A stretch of 64,000 nt of DNA from Cephalotus follicularis. Lineage: Eukaryota > Streptophyta > Magnoliopsida > Oxalidales > Cephalotaceae. The notes beneath the pieces are model-generated. The model was not told the origin of the DNA. It saw nothing but the letters and a program-made list of their open reading frames with translations, and made no database searches. Each line of letters starts with the position of its first letter. The stretch's first letter is position 1. Positions 1-11,129 of the stretch are shown piece by piece. Position numbers and translations under genes: made by a program. Where the stretch lies: the NCBI GenBank assembly GCA_001972305.1, contig BDDD01002100.1, positions 14,915-78,914 on the forward strand, in the 5' to 3' direction.

Positions 1-2338
1 TTTTCTTCCCATAATATTCATTATACTTCATGCGCTTATTACTGTTCTTTTCATACTTTCCATCAATTTAATTCTCTTTTCCCATAGCCCAACGTTCCTT
101 TGTACTAAAATGTGGAGGTGCCCATTATTGCACTACGTCATTCTTTGGTTAATATATTCCATATACCTATTACTGCACCCATTATTGCTTTACACTATAT
201 ACCAATTACAGCCATCACATCAATCATCCTTATATCAATATTAACTCCACTTTTAGAACTATCATTCTCGGCATAGCCCATAGCTGCATGGAGCATGTAT
301 TGTGCGCATGCTCTGGCGCCTACATGCTAACCATGTGCAAGTGGGGCGCCATCTCAGAAGCAGCCCTCGGTTGCTTTCAACAGGAAAGAGCTCGGCACTT
401 GTACTGAGTACTTGATGCTCAGCTCTTGGCCAGCTCGGCGCCCCCCGACGGTGAGATCAGCGCTTAGCCAGGAGAGAACCTGGGATGCATGCGACGCACT
501 GGGCATCCTCGGACGCATGCCTGTAGGAAGTCACCAGTGCAGAGAAGAGCTCCATACTGGCGTCCTTGGCTTCTTGAGGCATGCAGAGGCGAGGCGTCCT
601 TGACACAAGGACACTGGCGCAACCTCAGCGCATTATGGCATCTCGGGCGTGTGGTCGACCATGGCAGCTCGGGCACGCTTCCTCAGTACCTCAACCATGG
701 CAGCTCGACAGGTGAACACGCACCACCATGGTATTCTGGCAGTGTCTCCTTAGCACCCAGCGTGCACCTCGGCTCCTATGGTGCATTACCTCAGCTCCCT
801 GGCCTGCCCCTCGGCACCTTAGTCTTGCAGAGTACGCATGCAGTGGACAATAATGTCCTCTGCATATGGGTACTTGCTGGCAGTAGTGGGGCGCCTTCTT
901 GTATGTTGAGGACGCATACATGAACAATGGTTGCAAGGCTAGTTGTGGCGTCCTCAGACATTCACTAGTGAAGAGCTTGGGTGCTTAGCCATGCGTGCTG
1001 CACTATATTGTGCGTCATCGGGCATGCCAGTCAGAGGAAGGCCTGGTGGCCCCTCGGACGCATGGCAGAGGATGGCTATGTGACTACAGATGCATGATGA
1101 AGGACGTCTTTCACACGGCAGAGGACGACGCATACTTATGATGCGTGCTCGGCTCATGGTGCAAGCTCTGGAAGCGCGACAGAGGAACGCTTGATGTCGT
1201 TTCATACTGGGACACATGCAGAGGAAGGCTCGCATGCATTTCTATGCCCAGCTCATGGCTCCTCTGCACGTACAACGTTGGTGCGTTCTTGGCCTCATAC
1301 ATCGCGAGCTCAGCACTCGTCCATCTCGGCACGTATAGCTACCTCGGGTCATGGCGTTTCTGGGGCTCTAACACATGGCAGAGGAAGCCATAATTGTCCG
1401 GACGCATCCTCGGGCATGCATAGCAAGACGCACGCTCATCGCATGGATGGTAGGGCGTGTCCTCGGCACAGGCATTACATCTTGGCATAACGGCTCCTCG
1501 GCATGCTTGGCACACTAAGATGGCGTCCTAGATAGTGGTTGGCGCCGTCTCATGCTTGAAGGGCGTTACATAGATGCCAAAATGCATGCTGAGTATATTT
1601 AGCCCCAGGGCACCATGACGCTTGCGTGGTACATGGGAGGAGTGCTTGGGAGTATTGTATAATGTGCTAAGGCGCACAATGGTGGCGTATTAGAGTGCCA
1701 GGGGACACCATCCAATATTTAGAACTCTATAATTTACTAAGTTTAACACCATCTAAGGCAGAGAACCAAGATATAAAATCTATCAATGCACTATTCATTC
1801 AGTATATTATATACAGTATACGATATTTACAACTACAACCAACACTGAGTAGGTAGTAGAACCTACCTGGAATTGGAGAGCTTTCTAATTCTCTGCTTCC
1901 TCCTCATTTGCTCCTTGCCATTGCTTCTTCTTCCTAGCTACTTCACTTCACCATGACATCTCTTTATCTTTATCACTTCACAAAAGCTCAGCAGCCCTCT
2001 CCCTCTTTTCACCTTCCTTTTATAGACACAATCGAACACTCTAGAATTCTCTCCATATTTCTACAATTTCTTTTCCTGAATTGGGCTAGTGGACTTGCTA
2101 GTAAGCCCACTCTTCCTTCAATCCAATATGGCCCAAGTCTCATTTGCTTCCATTTATAATAACATAGCCCACTAATAATATGTTTTAGGCCCAAATTCCC
2201 TCATTATCCATTTATCAATCGGTCCAAGACCATAAAATATTTCAGGCTCAATTCTTTATTAACTCAAATTTATATCCCAACACATTTTGGGCCCAGTTTT
2301 TCTCCTTTAATTATTTATAAAATATTCCGGGTATTACA
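1..2338 (-). mobile_element. Large gypsy (Tekay-like) LTR, minus strand, cut by window edge
   Basis: Read on the minus strand this begins TGTAATACCCGG at 2338 and follows the same order as the plus-strand LTR at 27721: paired GGGCC/TTGGGC-rich start, a TATA box, a short leader, a splice-donor-like CCAG|GTAGG, then a GC-rich block (about 300-1700) full of CTCGG, CATGC and CCTCTGCCATG words, then AT-rich sequence. It interrupts the CACTA element to its right; the other end and the TSD partner lie outside the window (expected repeat CATTG, 2339-2343). Whether it is a solo LTR or belongs to a full element cannot be seen. Short ORFs in the GC block are not credible genes. Confidence 0.75.
2018..2024 (-). 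promoter_or_regulatory. LTR TATA box
   Basis: TATAAAA on the minus strand inside the LTR, about 158 bases upstream of a splice-donor-like CCAG|GTAGG at 1867/1866. The same spacing pattern is seen in the LTR at 27721. Function is inferred from position. Confidence 0.5.
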
Positions 2339-2344
2339 CATTGT

Positions 2345-3491
2345 TCGCGAGTTGACAACTTTTTATTCGTATTATTTCGAACCAGATGTACCGATAAGGT
2401 TATAGACCTGAGCGAAACTGCTATGGGGGCACTGTTGCAAGTAAAGGATTGTTATCCATTTTTAGTCACCCGGGTAAAACACTAGGCCAGACAGAGAAAA
2501 GAGATATGACCTGCAGAGAGTATGTAGGATTATTGATTGATTAATATCACCCCCAAACAAATTGAAGAAGAACGCGATACACACTTTTTCAAGTGGTTTC
2601 AAGGCCGTGTAAGTAATTCACACTCTGTCAACGAAGCGTTTATCGGTTTCATGTTTTGAAATTGTTGAATTTGATTTCTATATTCCATGTGTATAGGTTA
2701 AGAACTACAAGGAAGTTTTTGCCCATGTACGAAATTTAGCAAGTGGACCTGTTATGAAAGTAAGGTCGTGGAAGGGGTATGTCGTCAACGTGTACAATTT
2801 TCACACCAAAGATGTATCGAGGACCTCAACAACTCAAAACTGGGGTGTCATGATCAAAGGGAGCACTTGGAATGATAGTTGTAGTGACTTTTATGGAGCC
2901 TTGGTCGAAGTTGTAGAGTTTGATTTCTACGGAAAAGGCAACAAAGTTGTTTTATTCAAGTGTGATTTGGTTGACACTTCGGATAAAGGTACTAGAGTAG
3001 AAGAGTTTGTGATTGTTCGTTTGAACCCAAAAAATGAACTCCCTACTTACGAGCCGTTCATACTGGCAAGTCAAGCTGTCCAATTATTCTGCGCACCAAG
3101 CGTTTCCAATAATTGTAGGTTAAATGGGTGGGTTACTGTGATTAAAACGAAACCTATGAATTCTTATATCCTTCCTGATTATGAAGAAGAAGATGGACAC
3201 GATTTGGGTATGGTTTTAACGATGCAAGAAGATATCGACAGAAGACCACTACGATAATTTGCAGATAATGTAAGGCTTGAAAGTGATGATTCCCTTCGAG
3301 GAGATGGGGAAGGAAAAGAGGTAGTATTGTCTCCAAATGTTAGAATAAGGGATCCTACGTCAGATCATGACAACAAGGATTATAAGGAAGAAAAATGGGG
3401 AGAGGAGGATTCTGACACGGATGCAGAGGACGAAGTGATGAAATATGATTCCGATAGTCAAGACAATATGGATATTGATAACACAGATTAA
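2345..3491 (+). pseudogene. CACTA transposase (TNP2-type), C-terminal remnant with DUF4216
   Basis: Fragments of the transposase C-terminus are readable: ELTTFYSYYFEPDVP near 2350, IFSHPGKTLGQTEKRD near 2460, EEERDTHFFKWFQGRV near 2565. An 88-bp intron (GTAAGT at 2609, TAG ending 2696) joins QGRV to KNYKEVFAHVRNLA, and the open stretch to 3256 holds the DUF4216 signature: HSWK-like RSWKGYVVNVYNFHTK, then NWGVMIKG, FYGALVEVVEFDFYG, KVVLFKCD and EPFILASQAVQLF. A premature stop (TAA, 3255-3257) is followed in the same frame by an acidic tail ending at 3491. Known family members cut and rejoin CACTA ends in the nucleus; the catalytic domain is absent here, so this copy is inactive. Frameshifts and stops occur in the first 250 bases. 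Confidence 0.85.
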
Positions 3492-3644
3492 ACTGTAAGT
3501 TAATAGTGTAGTATATGTAGTAAAGGATGTTTGAAATAGTATTCTTAATCTTATAATTAGGCATGATATTATAATTTGATAATATATAGTAGACCAACTA
3601 TATAGAACTTGTATTATTTTTAAATACGGTGAGTTCTTACAGAG

Positions 3645-5291
3645 ATGCCACGTAAGGTGACACGTTCATCTATCCCCAAAGCTTAAACCATAGCTTCCGA
3701 TTTTACACGTCCCGAGTGGGACAACATGGAGATTGACACACGGGAGAAGGATAACGATGTTCCCAAAGCTAGTGAAGAAATTTATTATGTCACAATATTT
3801 CACCTTAAACTGTTTTTCGTATTGTTTATTGTTTTTGTTATATTTTGTTAAACATATTTACAGTCAAACGTAACCATGTTTTTTAAGCAGGCTCTCATCA
3901 GCGATGGATGAGGGGAGCTAGTATGGGAGTGGACTTGCCTCCACAAAGAGTAGAGGATTTTCAGCTTGTTCGCCATATCAGTTACAATGGGTAAGTAACA
4001 AGCAATTTCATTACCTTTTTTTTAAAACTAACATATCATGTTGGTACTAATATTTATTTAATTGCAGCAGTTTTGAGGACATGGATGTGAAGAACACTAT
4101 AACAGGCATTGTAAAGGCCAGAATACTACACCCTTGGACAACGTGGGGCCAGTGGCCTAATTCAGAAAAGGAACTACTGTGGGAGAAGCTAATGATGAGT
4201 AAAACTGTTACAATTAACAATTAATTTTATTGAAGATATTTTTATTTCTGTTGTTATTTGACATTGATATTTTGTAGAAGTAATTTCACTTTCTTCCATC
4301 TGATGCACATAGCAAACCTGCATTCCACAGTTACGTACAAGAGAATTACCCAAAGTGGATACGTAAATTTAGAAATAAGTCTATAACCAATACTGGTGTG
4401 CATAAGATGAGTCATGAGTGAAAGCAGCATAGCCTAACAGAGATACCAGAGCCAGTGTGGGATCAGATGGTGAACATCTAGATGTCAGAGAATTTTCAAA
4501 AAAGGGCAAGAACAAATGCCACCAATAAGGCGAACGAATCACACACCACCTACACTGGCGGTAGCTACATGATGAAGAGGCAACTTAAGATTGGGGTAAG
4601 GAATACTGCACCCTTGTAATTATGGTGATTAGTAAACTTAATTTTTGTTTCAAACATCTAACGAAATAGCATTTGACTTGCAGGAAACCAAGGGGAAAAA
4701 GTGAGAGGATGTATACAACGACACCCATCGGAGGGTGAACGAGGACACTCTTCCACCTCCTACTATAGTGGAGAGGGTGGTGAGTCACAACTGTAATGAA
4801 TATGTCAATTACCATTTGTATGTTAATTACTTAACTGATTAAATTTGAATTTTTTGTAGGAGAAGTACAAGGCTGTTAGTGGGTTAGATAATGCGGAAGG
4901 GCCCTTCAACGTCATGGCATGGACAGAGGCGAACGGAGGTAAGCGAAAGGGCAAGATCTATGGCTTGGGGAACTACATGACTTCCACGAAGATGCTACCA
5001 CAAGCAATTCGTACTCCATCAGCAATGGGAAGTCAGAGTCACCCATTCACTTCACAGTCATCAGAGGTTGGACCTAGGACGAAAGAGGACATAGACCTCC
5101 GACAGCAGATCTCTCAGATTCAGACGACGTTGCAGGCTCAGATGGCTCAAATAAGCCAACTAACTCAGATGGTTTCCAGTCAGTTTGTGACATCGTTGGG
5201 ACGATCTAGATCTGACCATAGTACGCTGCAGAACCGGTACCACCCTACCCAGTCATCTCCGGATTCGGACCATAGCAATTTAGAATCATAG
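3645..5291 (+). pseudogene. Second CACTA gene (Ptta/En/Spm plant transposase, TNPA-like)
   Basis: A multi-exon second gene of the CACTA element, starting perhaps at the ATG at 3645 (MPRKVTRSSIPK, then a stop). Recognisable pieces: a proline/glutamine-rich start with VEDFQLVRHISYNG ending at a GTAAGT donor (3990), an intron to about 4068, then FEDMDVKNTITGIVK and HPWTTWGQWP; later YVQENYPKWIRKFRNKS, then EIPEPVWDQMVN and FQKRARTNATNKANESHTTYTGG, the diagnostic core of the Ptta/En/Spm family; finally EKYKAVSGLDNAEGPFNVMAW and a glutamine-rich coiled stretch (about 5100-5170). TNPA-type proteins bind the subterminal repeats. At least three in-frame stops (for example 4418-4420 and 4480-4482) show decay. 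Exon limits are approximate. Confidence 0.75.
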
Positions 5292-5849
5292 TTTTGTTAC
5301 AACTTTTGATTTTGATATAGTTTATAACTGTTTATTTGTAAAGCTATTACAGTTTTTATAAGTGTGATATGAAGTTAAGTTATATTGTTTTGTTACTTCA
5401 ATATGAATTAAATGTTTTATTGAGCATTTATTAATTGAGTCCATAGGACAATTGAAATATGAACTGTTGTTGTGGCTGCTGAAAAAACTTACAGGTTTTT
5501 CTTGGATTGGGAAATAGATCCTACTGATTCAAGCATCAGCAGGATCTGCAGAATGGCGAGGGCATGGTGAGGGTAATTCCCCTCGTCATGCCCTTGCCAT
5601 TCTGCAGAATTGAACATTACGAGGTTACCCGCGAGGTAGGCGTTTAGCCTGCGAGGGGCATAGTCCTCGCCATGCCCTCGCATATGGAGAAAGCAATCAA
5701 CGGAGAGGGGGTGGTACCCTCACAAAATCCTCTTTGTACCCTCGCACAAACAGAGGGCTAGTTCCCCTCGCCATGCCCTCGTCAGTGCCTCAACCGCGAG
5801 GAGACAGCGAGGGGATATGCCCTCGTCGTTGGCCCTTTTTTTTGCAGTG
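5292..5849 (+). repeat. CACTA subterminal repeat region and 3' terminal repeat
   Basis: After an AT-rich stretch (5292-5540) the sequence becomes GC-rich, with the words GCGAGGGCATGGCGAGGG, CCCCTCGCCATGCCCTCG and close variants in both orientations between 5549 and 5830, ending in the terminal TTTTTTTTGCAGTG. Direct and inverted subterminal arrays of this kind are the known binding sites for TNPA-type proteins of CACTA elements. Confidence 0.75.
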
Positions 5850-6153
5850 TAAGTTTGAGGTTGTTTTCTACAAGGCCATTGGGCTAACCCATCATTCGGG
5901 ATGGGGCTTCGTTTATGTGATCAGTGATGGAAGAATTTGGGGCTCATAGTAGTAGTCATGGACATAGAGATCAATGATTGTAGAGATTCATAGAGAGATG
6001 ATCCAAAGATGATACATTACAAGAGCTAATGTTATTTATGGATTCATATTGTATGGTTTGTCTAAGATCGTATAGAATTATATGAACTATGTATATTATG
6101 ACTATGAAGTTGTATGAAATGTATTGATGTTTAAAGAAATTCGAATGAATGTA
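5850..6153 (+). mobile_element. Gypsy-type LTR, 3' part, segment 1 (split by copia insertion)
   Basis: This piece and 14010-14157 form one LTR end when the copia element is removed. The reverse complement resembles 62247-62759 base for base in many stretches, for example the GGGTTAGCCCAATGGCCTTG region against GGGTCAGCCATAAGGGCTTG. Orientation is inferred from the placing of this 'GGGCTAACCC' block near the 3' end, as in the plus-strand LTR at 27721. The CACTA element is inserted at its left side. Confidence 0.65.
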
Positions 6154-6642
6154 TGTAAGAATGTTTTCTTATATGGGCTTATATTAATTGGGTATTTATT
6201 ATTAAATAAAACCAGGCTGACTATTGGTCTAATAAAGTGGGACATACATATTCTAAATAGTCGTATATGGACTGGCTAGTGTGGGCTGTAGTAAACTAAT
6301 TAGGTTTTTGATGAGATGGCCCATTAGGTTACTAATAAGAATTAAATAATAGCTAGGTCTCCTCTCTTAACCCTAATCTTGACATAAGAGAAAATACACA
6401 TACAGTGTTGGAGAAGTTAGATAGCTATCTTCTCTATGTATTACGGTGCCTCATCGAGCCAGTGTTCTAGGGAATTAAGAGAGTTGTACCTTGCTTAATC
6501 ATGATCACTACATATTTCCGCTGCTTACCATGGATCCTAAACAAGGTACGATTTCTATCATTGTTATTTAGGTGTTTCTCTTCTATCTAAGGCGATCCTA
6601 GGGATTGATAAATTGATCAAGTATACAATTTTTTTGATTACA
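6154..6642 (+). repeat. Copia 5' LTR
   Basis: Starts TGTAAGAATG, ends TTTGATTACA; partner of the LTR at 13521-14009, same length. It is followed two bases later by the primer-binding site. Confidence 0.95.
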
Positions 6643-6644
6643 TG

Positions 6645-6656
6645 TGGTATTAGAGC
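6645..6656 (+). promoter_or_regulatory. Copia primer-binding site (initiator tRNA-Met type)
   Basis: TGGTATTAGAGC lies two bases after the 5' LTR; it differs by one base from TGGTATCAGAGC, the usual complement of plant initiator tRNA-Met 3' end. Confidence 0.85.
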
Positions 6657-6796
6657 GACCTTAGATTAGAATTGAAATCCTAATCAAGTTAAAGAAATAA
6701 TTGCGTATGATTCATGATTTGGGTATGACTTTGTTTTTGTATAAAACTGCTGCTTTAGGGTTTAACAAAAATCCTGAAGAAAAAAAAAAATCTCGC

Positions 6797-7030
6797 GTGA
6801 AAGACATTGATATCTTTGGCGAAAGACATTGATGTCTTTATGAGAAATCGACCTGTAACTTTTGAACTAAAGATATCGATGTCTTTGGCAAAAGACATTG
6901 ATGTCTTTGTGATATTTTGACCTGTAATTTTTGGATGAAAAACATCAATGTCTTTTGAAAGGACATCGATGTCTTTGTGTCTTGTTGCTATAACATCGAT
7001 GTTTTCCTTCAAGACGTCGATGTCTTTGAA
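6797..7030 (+). repeat. Array of self-complementary GACATCGATGTC-type motifs in copia leader
   Basis: About eight copies of an 16-18-base dyad, for example AAAGATATCGATGTCTTT (6869-6886), AAAGACATTGATGTCTTT (6892-6908) and AAGACGTCGATGTCTTT (7011-7027), sit in the untranslated leader between primer-binding site and gag. Flanking words such as GACCTGTAA repeat with them, so local duplication contributed. The minus-strand ORF across it reads as KDIDVF repeats and is not credible as a protein. Confidence 0.8.
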
Positions 7031-7620
7031 AAAAAGGCTTGATTGTTTAAATGCGCATGCAGAAAGTAATATATTCGGTATTGTGATATTACATGCGTGT
7101 ACATTCAATTATTAAAATACTTAAACGATGTAATTAGCATGACTTGTGATTTTAGGGACAATTCAAGCCCCATTATGTCCATCGTTCTAAAATCACACTA
7201 TGGTTTGATGAGGGTAATATAAAGTATACTCCAGTATGAAATAGTTTCACGGTTTAGTCAAGATGTAGTCACCAAAGTGGCCTTCTTGGTTGGATCTCTA
7301 ATTCTTGTGCATGATCATACGCCCAAAGGCGGTGGTCGTTTATTGGAATCAAGAGAGTACATATTGAAATACAATGTATATGGCAACCTCAAACAAGAAA
7401 AATAATTTGTATGCGGAAAATACAAATTAAGCAATGAATATAGACAATCACACAAGAACAAATAAATTAAAGAGTTAAGGGATAGAGATTGTGCAAACGA
7501 ATTTATAGTGGTTCGGCAAATCCGTGCCTACGTCCACTTTCTCAAGACCTCTTGAGTTTCCACTAGAATCCACTAGCAACCTTTGATTTTCGGCTTACGG
7601 GTGAAAATCAAAGAAACCAC

Positions 7621-7706
7621 CTTACACTTGATTTTGGGTTCCGGGTGCAAATCAAACAAACACCTTACACTTGATTTTGGGTTCCGGGTGCAAATCAAAG
7701 AAACAC
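7621..7706 (+). repeat. Two 43-bp tandem units in solo LTR A
   Basis: CTTACACTTGATTTTGGGTT...ATCAAA occurs twice head to tail (7621 and 7664). The copy of this LTR at 31770 has only one unit, so the duplication is private to this copy. Confidence 0.85.
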
Positions 7707-7989
7707 CTTACAAGGGTTCACTCCCCTCTTTTACAATGAATGAATTGTAAAGATAATATGTGTTTACAAATAACCTCTCAAAGGTTGGATATAAAAGTGT
7801 AAACAAAAGCTTGATGTAGATGTGCAAGTTTTAGCTTGGATGTTAGATGATCAAGGTTCTTCTCTCTAGTCACTTTGTTTTTGTTTCTTGACCTCTATTT
7901 ATAGCCTCATTCAGATTATAGCCGTTGCAAAAGTCTTGGACATTTTTGGATATAAAAATATGTTGATGCAGCCTTGTTTTAGTCTCTGC

Positions 7990-8430
7990 TGACAGAAAGA
8001 CGTCGATGTCTTTTGGAAAGGCGTCGATGTCTTTGACTGTTCCTAGCCGTTGAAAGTGCGCCAACTAGCCGTTCCATGTTTCCCGGTCTGTCCATTTAAA
8101 AAGACGTCGATGTCTTTTTAAAGGCGTCGATGTCATTTCTGGGAAATCTCCAGGCATTTGATTCTTTGAGTATCACGTCGACTTCTTCTTCATGGGTCGA
8201 TGTATTTTCTGGGATTTGCAGTTTGGTCTCGAAAGACGTCGATGTCTTAGGAAAGGGATCGACTTCTTTGGTACGGACGTCGATGTCATTTCTTGTATGG
8301 ATCGATGTCTTTCTCTAAAACATTTGATCAGTAGCATCTGGCACTAAAGACGTCGATGTCATTTTGAAAGGCGTCGATGTCTTATGTACGGACGTCGATG
8401 TCTTTTGTGGAAGATCAATGTCTTTGTCTG
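7990..8430 (+). repeat. Array of AAAGACGTCGATGTCTTT motifs in solo LTR A
   Basis: At least ten copies of a GACGTCGATGTC-type dyad between 7997 and 8428, often in pairs of the form AAAGACGTCGATGTCTTT followed by GGCGTCGATGTC. Spacing is irregular (about 20-70 bases). Two copies keep only the half GATCGA(C/T). Confidence 0.85.
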
Positions 8431-8819
8431 CAGATTAGTTTTGCCTTGGAATTGAACTTTGTAATATCTTGCACATCAAGCAACAAAGTTAAATGCAAAT
8501 TTGTAATCATTAAAACATATTATTGAGATTCAACAATCTCCCCATGATTGTGACTCAACACATATGAAGCATATGGTTGGGAATTGACTAGTCATGGAAG
8601 CCTATACACCCAAAGGTGGTGGAATGTCTATGGTTAGAATATATTCTCATGGCCGCTTCTATGTAAAAGTTTTGTAACTGCATGTCATGCATTCGCCCAA
8701 AGGTGCTTGTATGGTGATGCCTGCGAACTTTCATGTGTGCTTATACAGTTTCAAGTGACACATTGTTTGCTCTCATTGTGCTAATATTATACATTGTTTA
8801 TTTTACAGTCACTTTCTCT

Positions 8820-9655
8820 GTCAACAACAATACGGTAACTATTGAGGTCCTCACTGGGTCCAACTTCAAGAAGTGGAAGGAAGACATAGAGTTTGCTATG
8901 GAAATGACAGATGTAGATCTTTCGCTTGTTACGGATAAGCCTGAGGAATTAATTGTCGCTAGCACTAATGATGAGAAATTAGTGCATGCTGTCTGGATGA
9001 AAAGCAATCCAATTTGCCTACTATCCATGAGGAGGTCGATCTTGGATCACCTAAAAAGTGGCCTGCCAACTGATTGCACTGCTAAGGAATTGATGACTGC
9101 AATCAGTGAGAGGTATCGTGTTTCATCGAATGCTGATATAGGGAGACTATGTTATTCGTATGGTGGATTATCAGACCAAGCTGAAGGCACTTAAAGTTGA
9201 TATTCCGGATACTTGCATTGTGCACCAAGCCTTGAACACCCTTCCTCCTGAATTCAGTATCATCAAGACCAATTACAACTCTTAAGATGAATCATGGTCC
9301 ATCAATGATTTGATTTCAAGGGTCGTTCCTGGGGAGGAAAAGTTAATGAAGGAGAAGTGTCAAGTTTCTTTATATGTTGCTGGTTCTAATTCTCATAAAG
9401 GTAAGAAGTCCAAAACTTATACTAATAAAGTTGTTCATAGAACCACTAAAGAACCTGGTCAGTCTAGTAATATGGGTCCAAATAAAGTTTCTTTTAAGAA
9501 AAAGGGTGACCACTGCTTCTTTTGTAAGAAGAAAGGTCATATGAAGAAGGATTGTCTAAAGTATAAAGCTTGGTTGGCCAAACGTGAGAATATAGGTAAC
9601 GATTATTTGGCTCTAGTTTATGAATCCAATATATCTGAAGCCTCATCGAGTTCAT
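8820..9655 (+). pseudogene. Copia gag (capsid and zinc knuckle), frameshifted
   Basis: The capsid N-terminus reads IEVLTGSNFKKWKEDIEFAM near 8840, followed by DLSLVTDKP and an ISERYR block; the frame is lost near 9190, a stop occurs at 9283-9285, and the next open stretch (from 9310) ends in the nucleocapsid zinc knuckle CFFCKKKGHMKKDC (CX2CX4HX4C, about 9517-9558). Gag packages the element RNA into cytoplasmic particles. No clear start codon precedes the TGSN block in good context, so the start is set by homology. Confidence 0.82.
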
Positions 9656-10917
9656 GGTCGCTAGATAGCGGTGCAACTAACCATGTTACTTTCACCATAC
9701 AGGGGTTCATAAATAGAAGGAAGCCAAATAAGGATGAGTTAAAGCTCATAGTTGGAAACAATAAAGATGCAGACGTAGAGTTCGTGGGAGATGTCAATTT
9801 AGTTTCAGATTCCGGTTTAAATTGATGTTAAGAAATACTCTTTATGTACCGTCCTTTAGACGAGTTTCCTCGTTAGACAATCTTGGCTTTGAATTTGAAA
9901 TAAAGAACTCTACGGTTAATCTTTTTTTCAATTCAAATATGGTTGGCCATTGCACATTGTCTCGTGGACTTTATAGAGTGTGTTTGACTCCCAACGATAT
10001 ATATGTCTGTTATAATGTTAATAACATTGCATCTAAAATACCCTTACCTAAGGAACAATCTTTCATGTTATGGCATAAAAGGTTTGGCCATATCTCTAGG
10101 AAAAGAGTGGAAAGGCTGATAAAGTGTGATATCCTGCCTACTCTTGATTTCGGTGACCTAGAGACACGTATAGATTGCTGTAAGGGCAAAATGACCAAGA
10201 TAAGGAAGAAAACGGTAATCCAAAGTTCAGATATATTAGAAGTGATTCATACGGATATCAGTGAACCATATTCAGCCACATAATGTAGAAATTTTTATTT
10301 CATTATGTTCATTGATGACTACTCCCGATATGGTTATCTGTTCTTAATTAAGGAAAAGTCTCAAGCTCTTGGGAAATTCAAATCTTTCAGACTGAAGTTG
10401 AGAAACAGATGGCAAAAGTCATAAAGGTGGTTAGATCTGATAGGGGTGGTGAGTACTATAGCAGACATGGGTATGTTTGATAGCTTAAGGGCCCATTTGC
10501 CAAATACTTGGAGGATTGTGGGATAGTTGCTCAATTTACTATGCCTGGAAGTCGGAGCAAAATGGAGTGGCCGAAAGGCGTAACCGCACTCTTATGGAGA
10601 TGATGAGAAGTATGATTAGTAGGACGAACTTACCTGAGTTTCTTTGGGATGAAGCATTGAAAACAGCCCTTTGTATTCTAAATAGAGTTCCAAGTAAAGT
10701 CGTTGCACTTACTCCTTTCGAGTTATGGACTGGATGTAAACCTAGTCTTAATCATCTTAGAGTTGGGGGTTGTCCTGCAAAGGTGAAATTGTATACTCCA
10801 AGCTTAAATAAGCTAGATTCGAGATCCGTTCGTTGTTTCTTTGTTGGTTATCCAGACCATTCGAAGGGATACCGTTTCTATAACCATTATGGAGGTACTA
10901 GAATTGTGGAGTCATAG
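9656..10917 (+). pseudogene. Copia protease and integrase, frameshifted
   Basis: The aspartic protease motif WSLDSGATNHVT is intact near 9655. The frame then shifts near 9822. The integrase zinc domain has WHKRFGH but the usual CX2C reads RIDCC, so the first Cys appears replaced by Arg. The core begins HTDISEP, has a stop at 10281-10283, then FIDDYSRYGYLF, a frame change near 10375, VRSDRGGEYY, and QNGVAERRNRTLMEMMRSM, followed by the GKPS-like CKPSLNHLRVGGCPAKV and FVGYPDHSKGYRFY. These are copia integrase landmarks, order correct for Ty1/copia (integrase before reverse transcriptase). A stop follows at 10915-10917. Confidence 0.88.
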
Positions 10918-11129
10918 ACAGCAAAATTTTTAGAGTTTGATGTAGCCGAACAGGGTGATTGTTATAAAACCATTGAAGATAGTAGAGATCAAACGATGAC
11001 TGTATCTTTTTCCTTACCTACTCCAATGAATTTTAAATCTATTACACATGCAGTTGCACCTGTTGAGGTTGAGGCACCTGTTTAAGAGCCTATTGTTGAT
11101 ACTGTACCTACGGATGTTCTTCAGACACA

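Larger units (their letters stand above)
2339..5849 (+). mobile_element. CACTA (En/Spm) DNA transposon, 3' portion
   Basis: The segment carries a transposase C-terminus, then a second En/Spm-type gene, then GC-rich subterminal repeats and a terminal TTTTTTTTGCAGTG (5836-5849), the expected 3' terminus of a CACTA element whose 5' end would read CACTGCAAAA. The left part, including most of the transposase, is missing from the window because a minus-strand gypsy LTR inserted at 2338/2339. A 3-bp TSD would be TAA at 5850-5852; its partner is not visible. The CACTA itself lies in an LTR of the family also found at 62247, whose sequence resumes directly at 5850. Confidence 0.82.
7365..8560 (+). mobile_element. 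Solo LTR (family A), nested in copia leader
   Basis: TGAAATACAATG...GTGACTCAACA with the 5-bp TSD CATAT at 7360-7364 and 8561-8565. It is a homolog of 31770-32918: both contain TATAGTGGTTCGGCAAA, CCGTGCCTACGTCCACTTTC, a CCACTAGCAACCTTTGATTT block, ACAAATTTGTAATCATTAAAAC near the end, and arrays of dyad motifs. No internal region or second LTR is present, so it is read as a solo LTR left by recombination. The parent lineage is not recognised. Confidence 0.85.

Noticed and set aside
412-1490. Many overlapping ORFs of 60-144 codons on both strands
   Set aside because: They lie in the GC-rich word-repeat block of an LTR, are open in several frames at once, and show no domain, start context or conservation.
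6755-7108. Minus-strand ORF with KDIDVF repeats, a possible repeat protein
   Set aside because: It is a translation of the palindromic DNA motif array in a retrotransposon leader; the dyad reads similarly in several frames and both strands.
7990-8430. CRISPR-like array of short repeats
   Set aside because: Spacing is irregular, repeats are short and degenerate, there are no spacers of constant length or cas genes, and this is a plant nuclear sequence.
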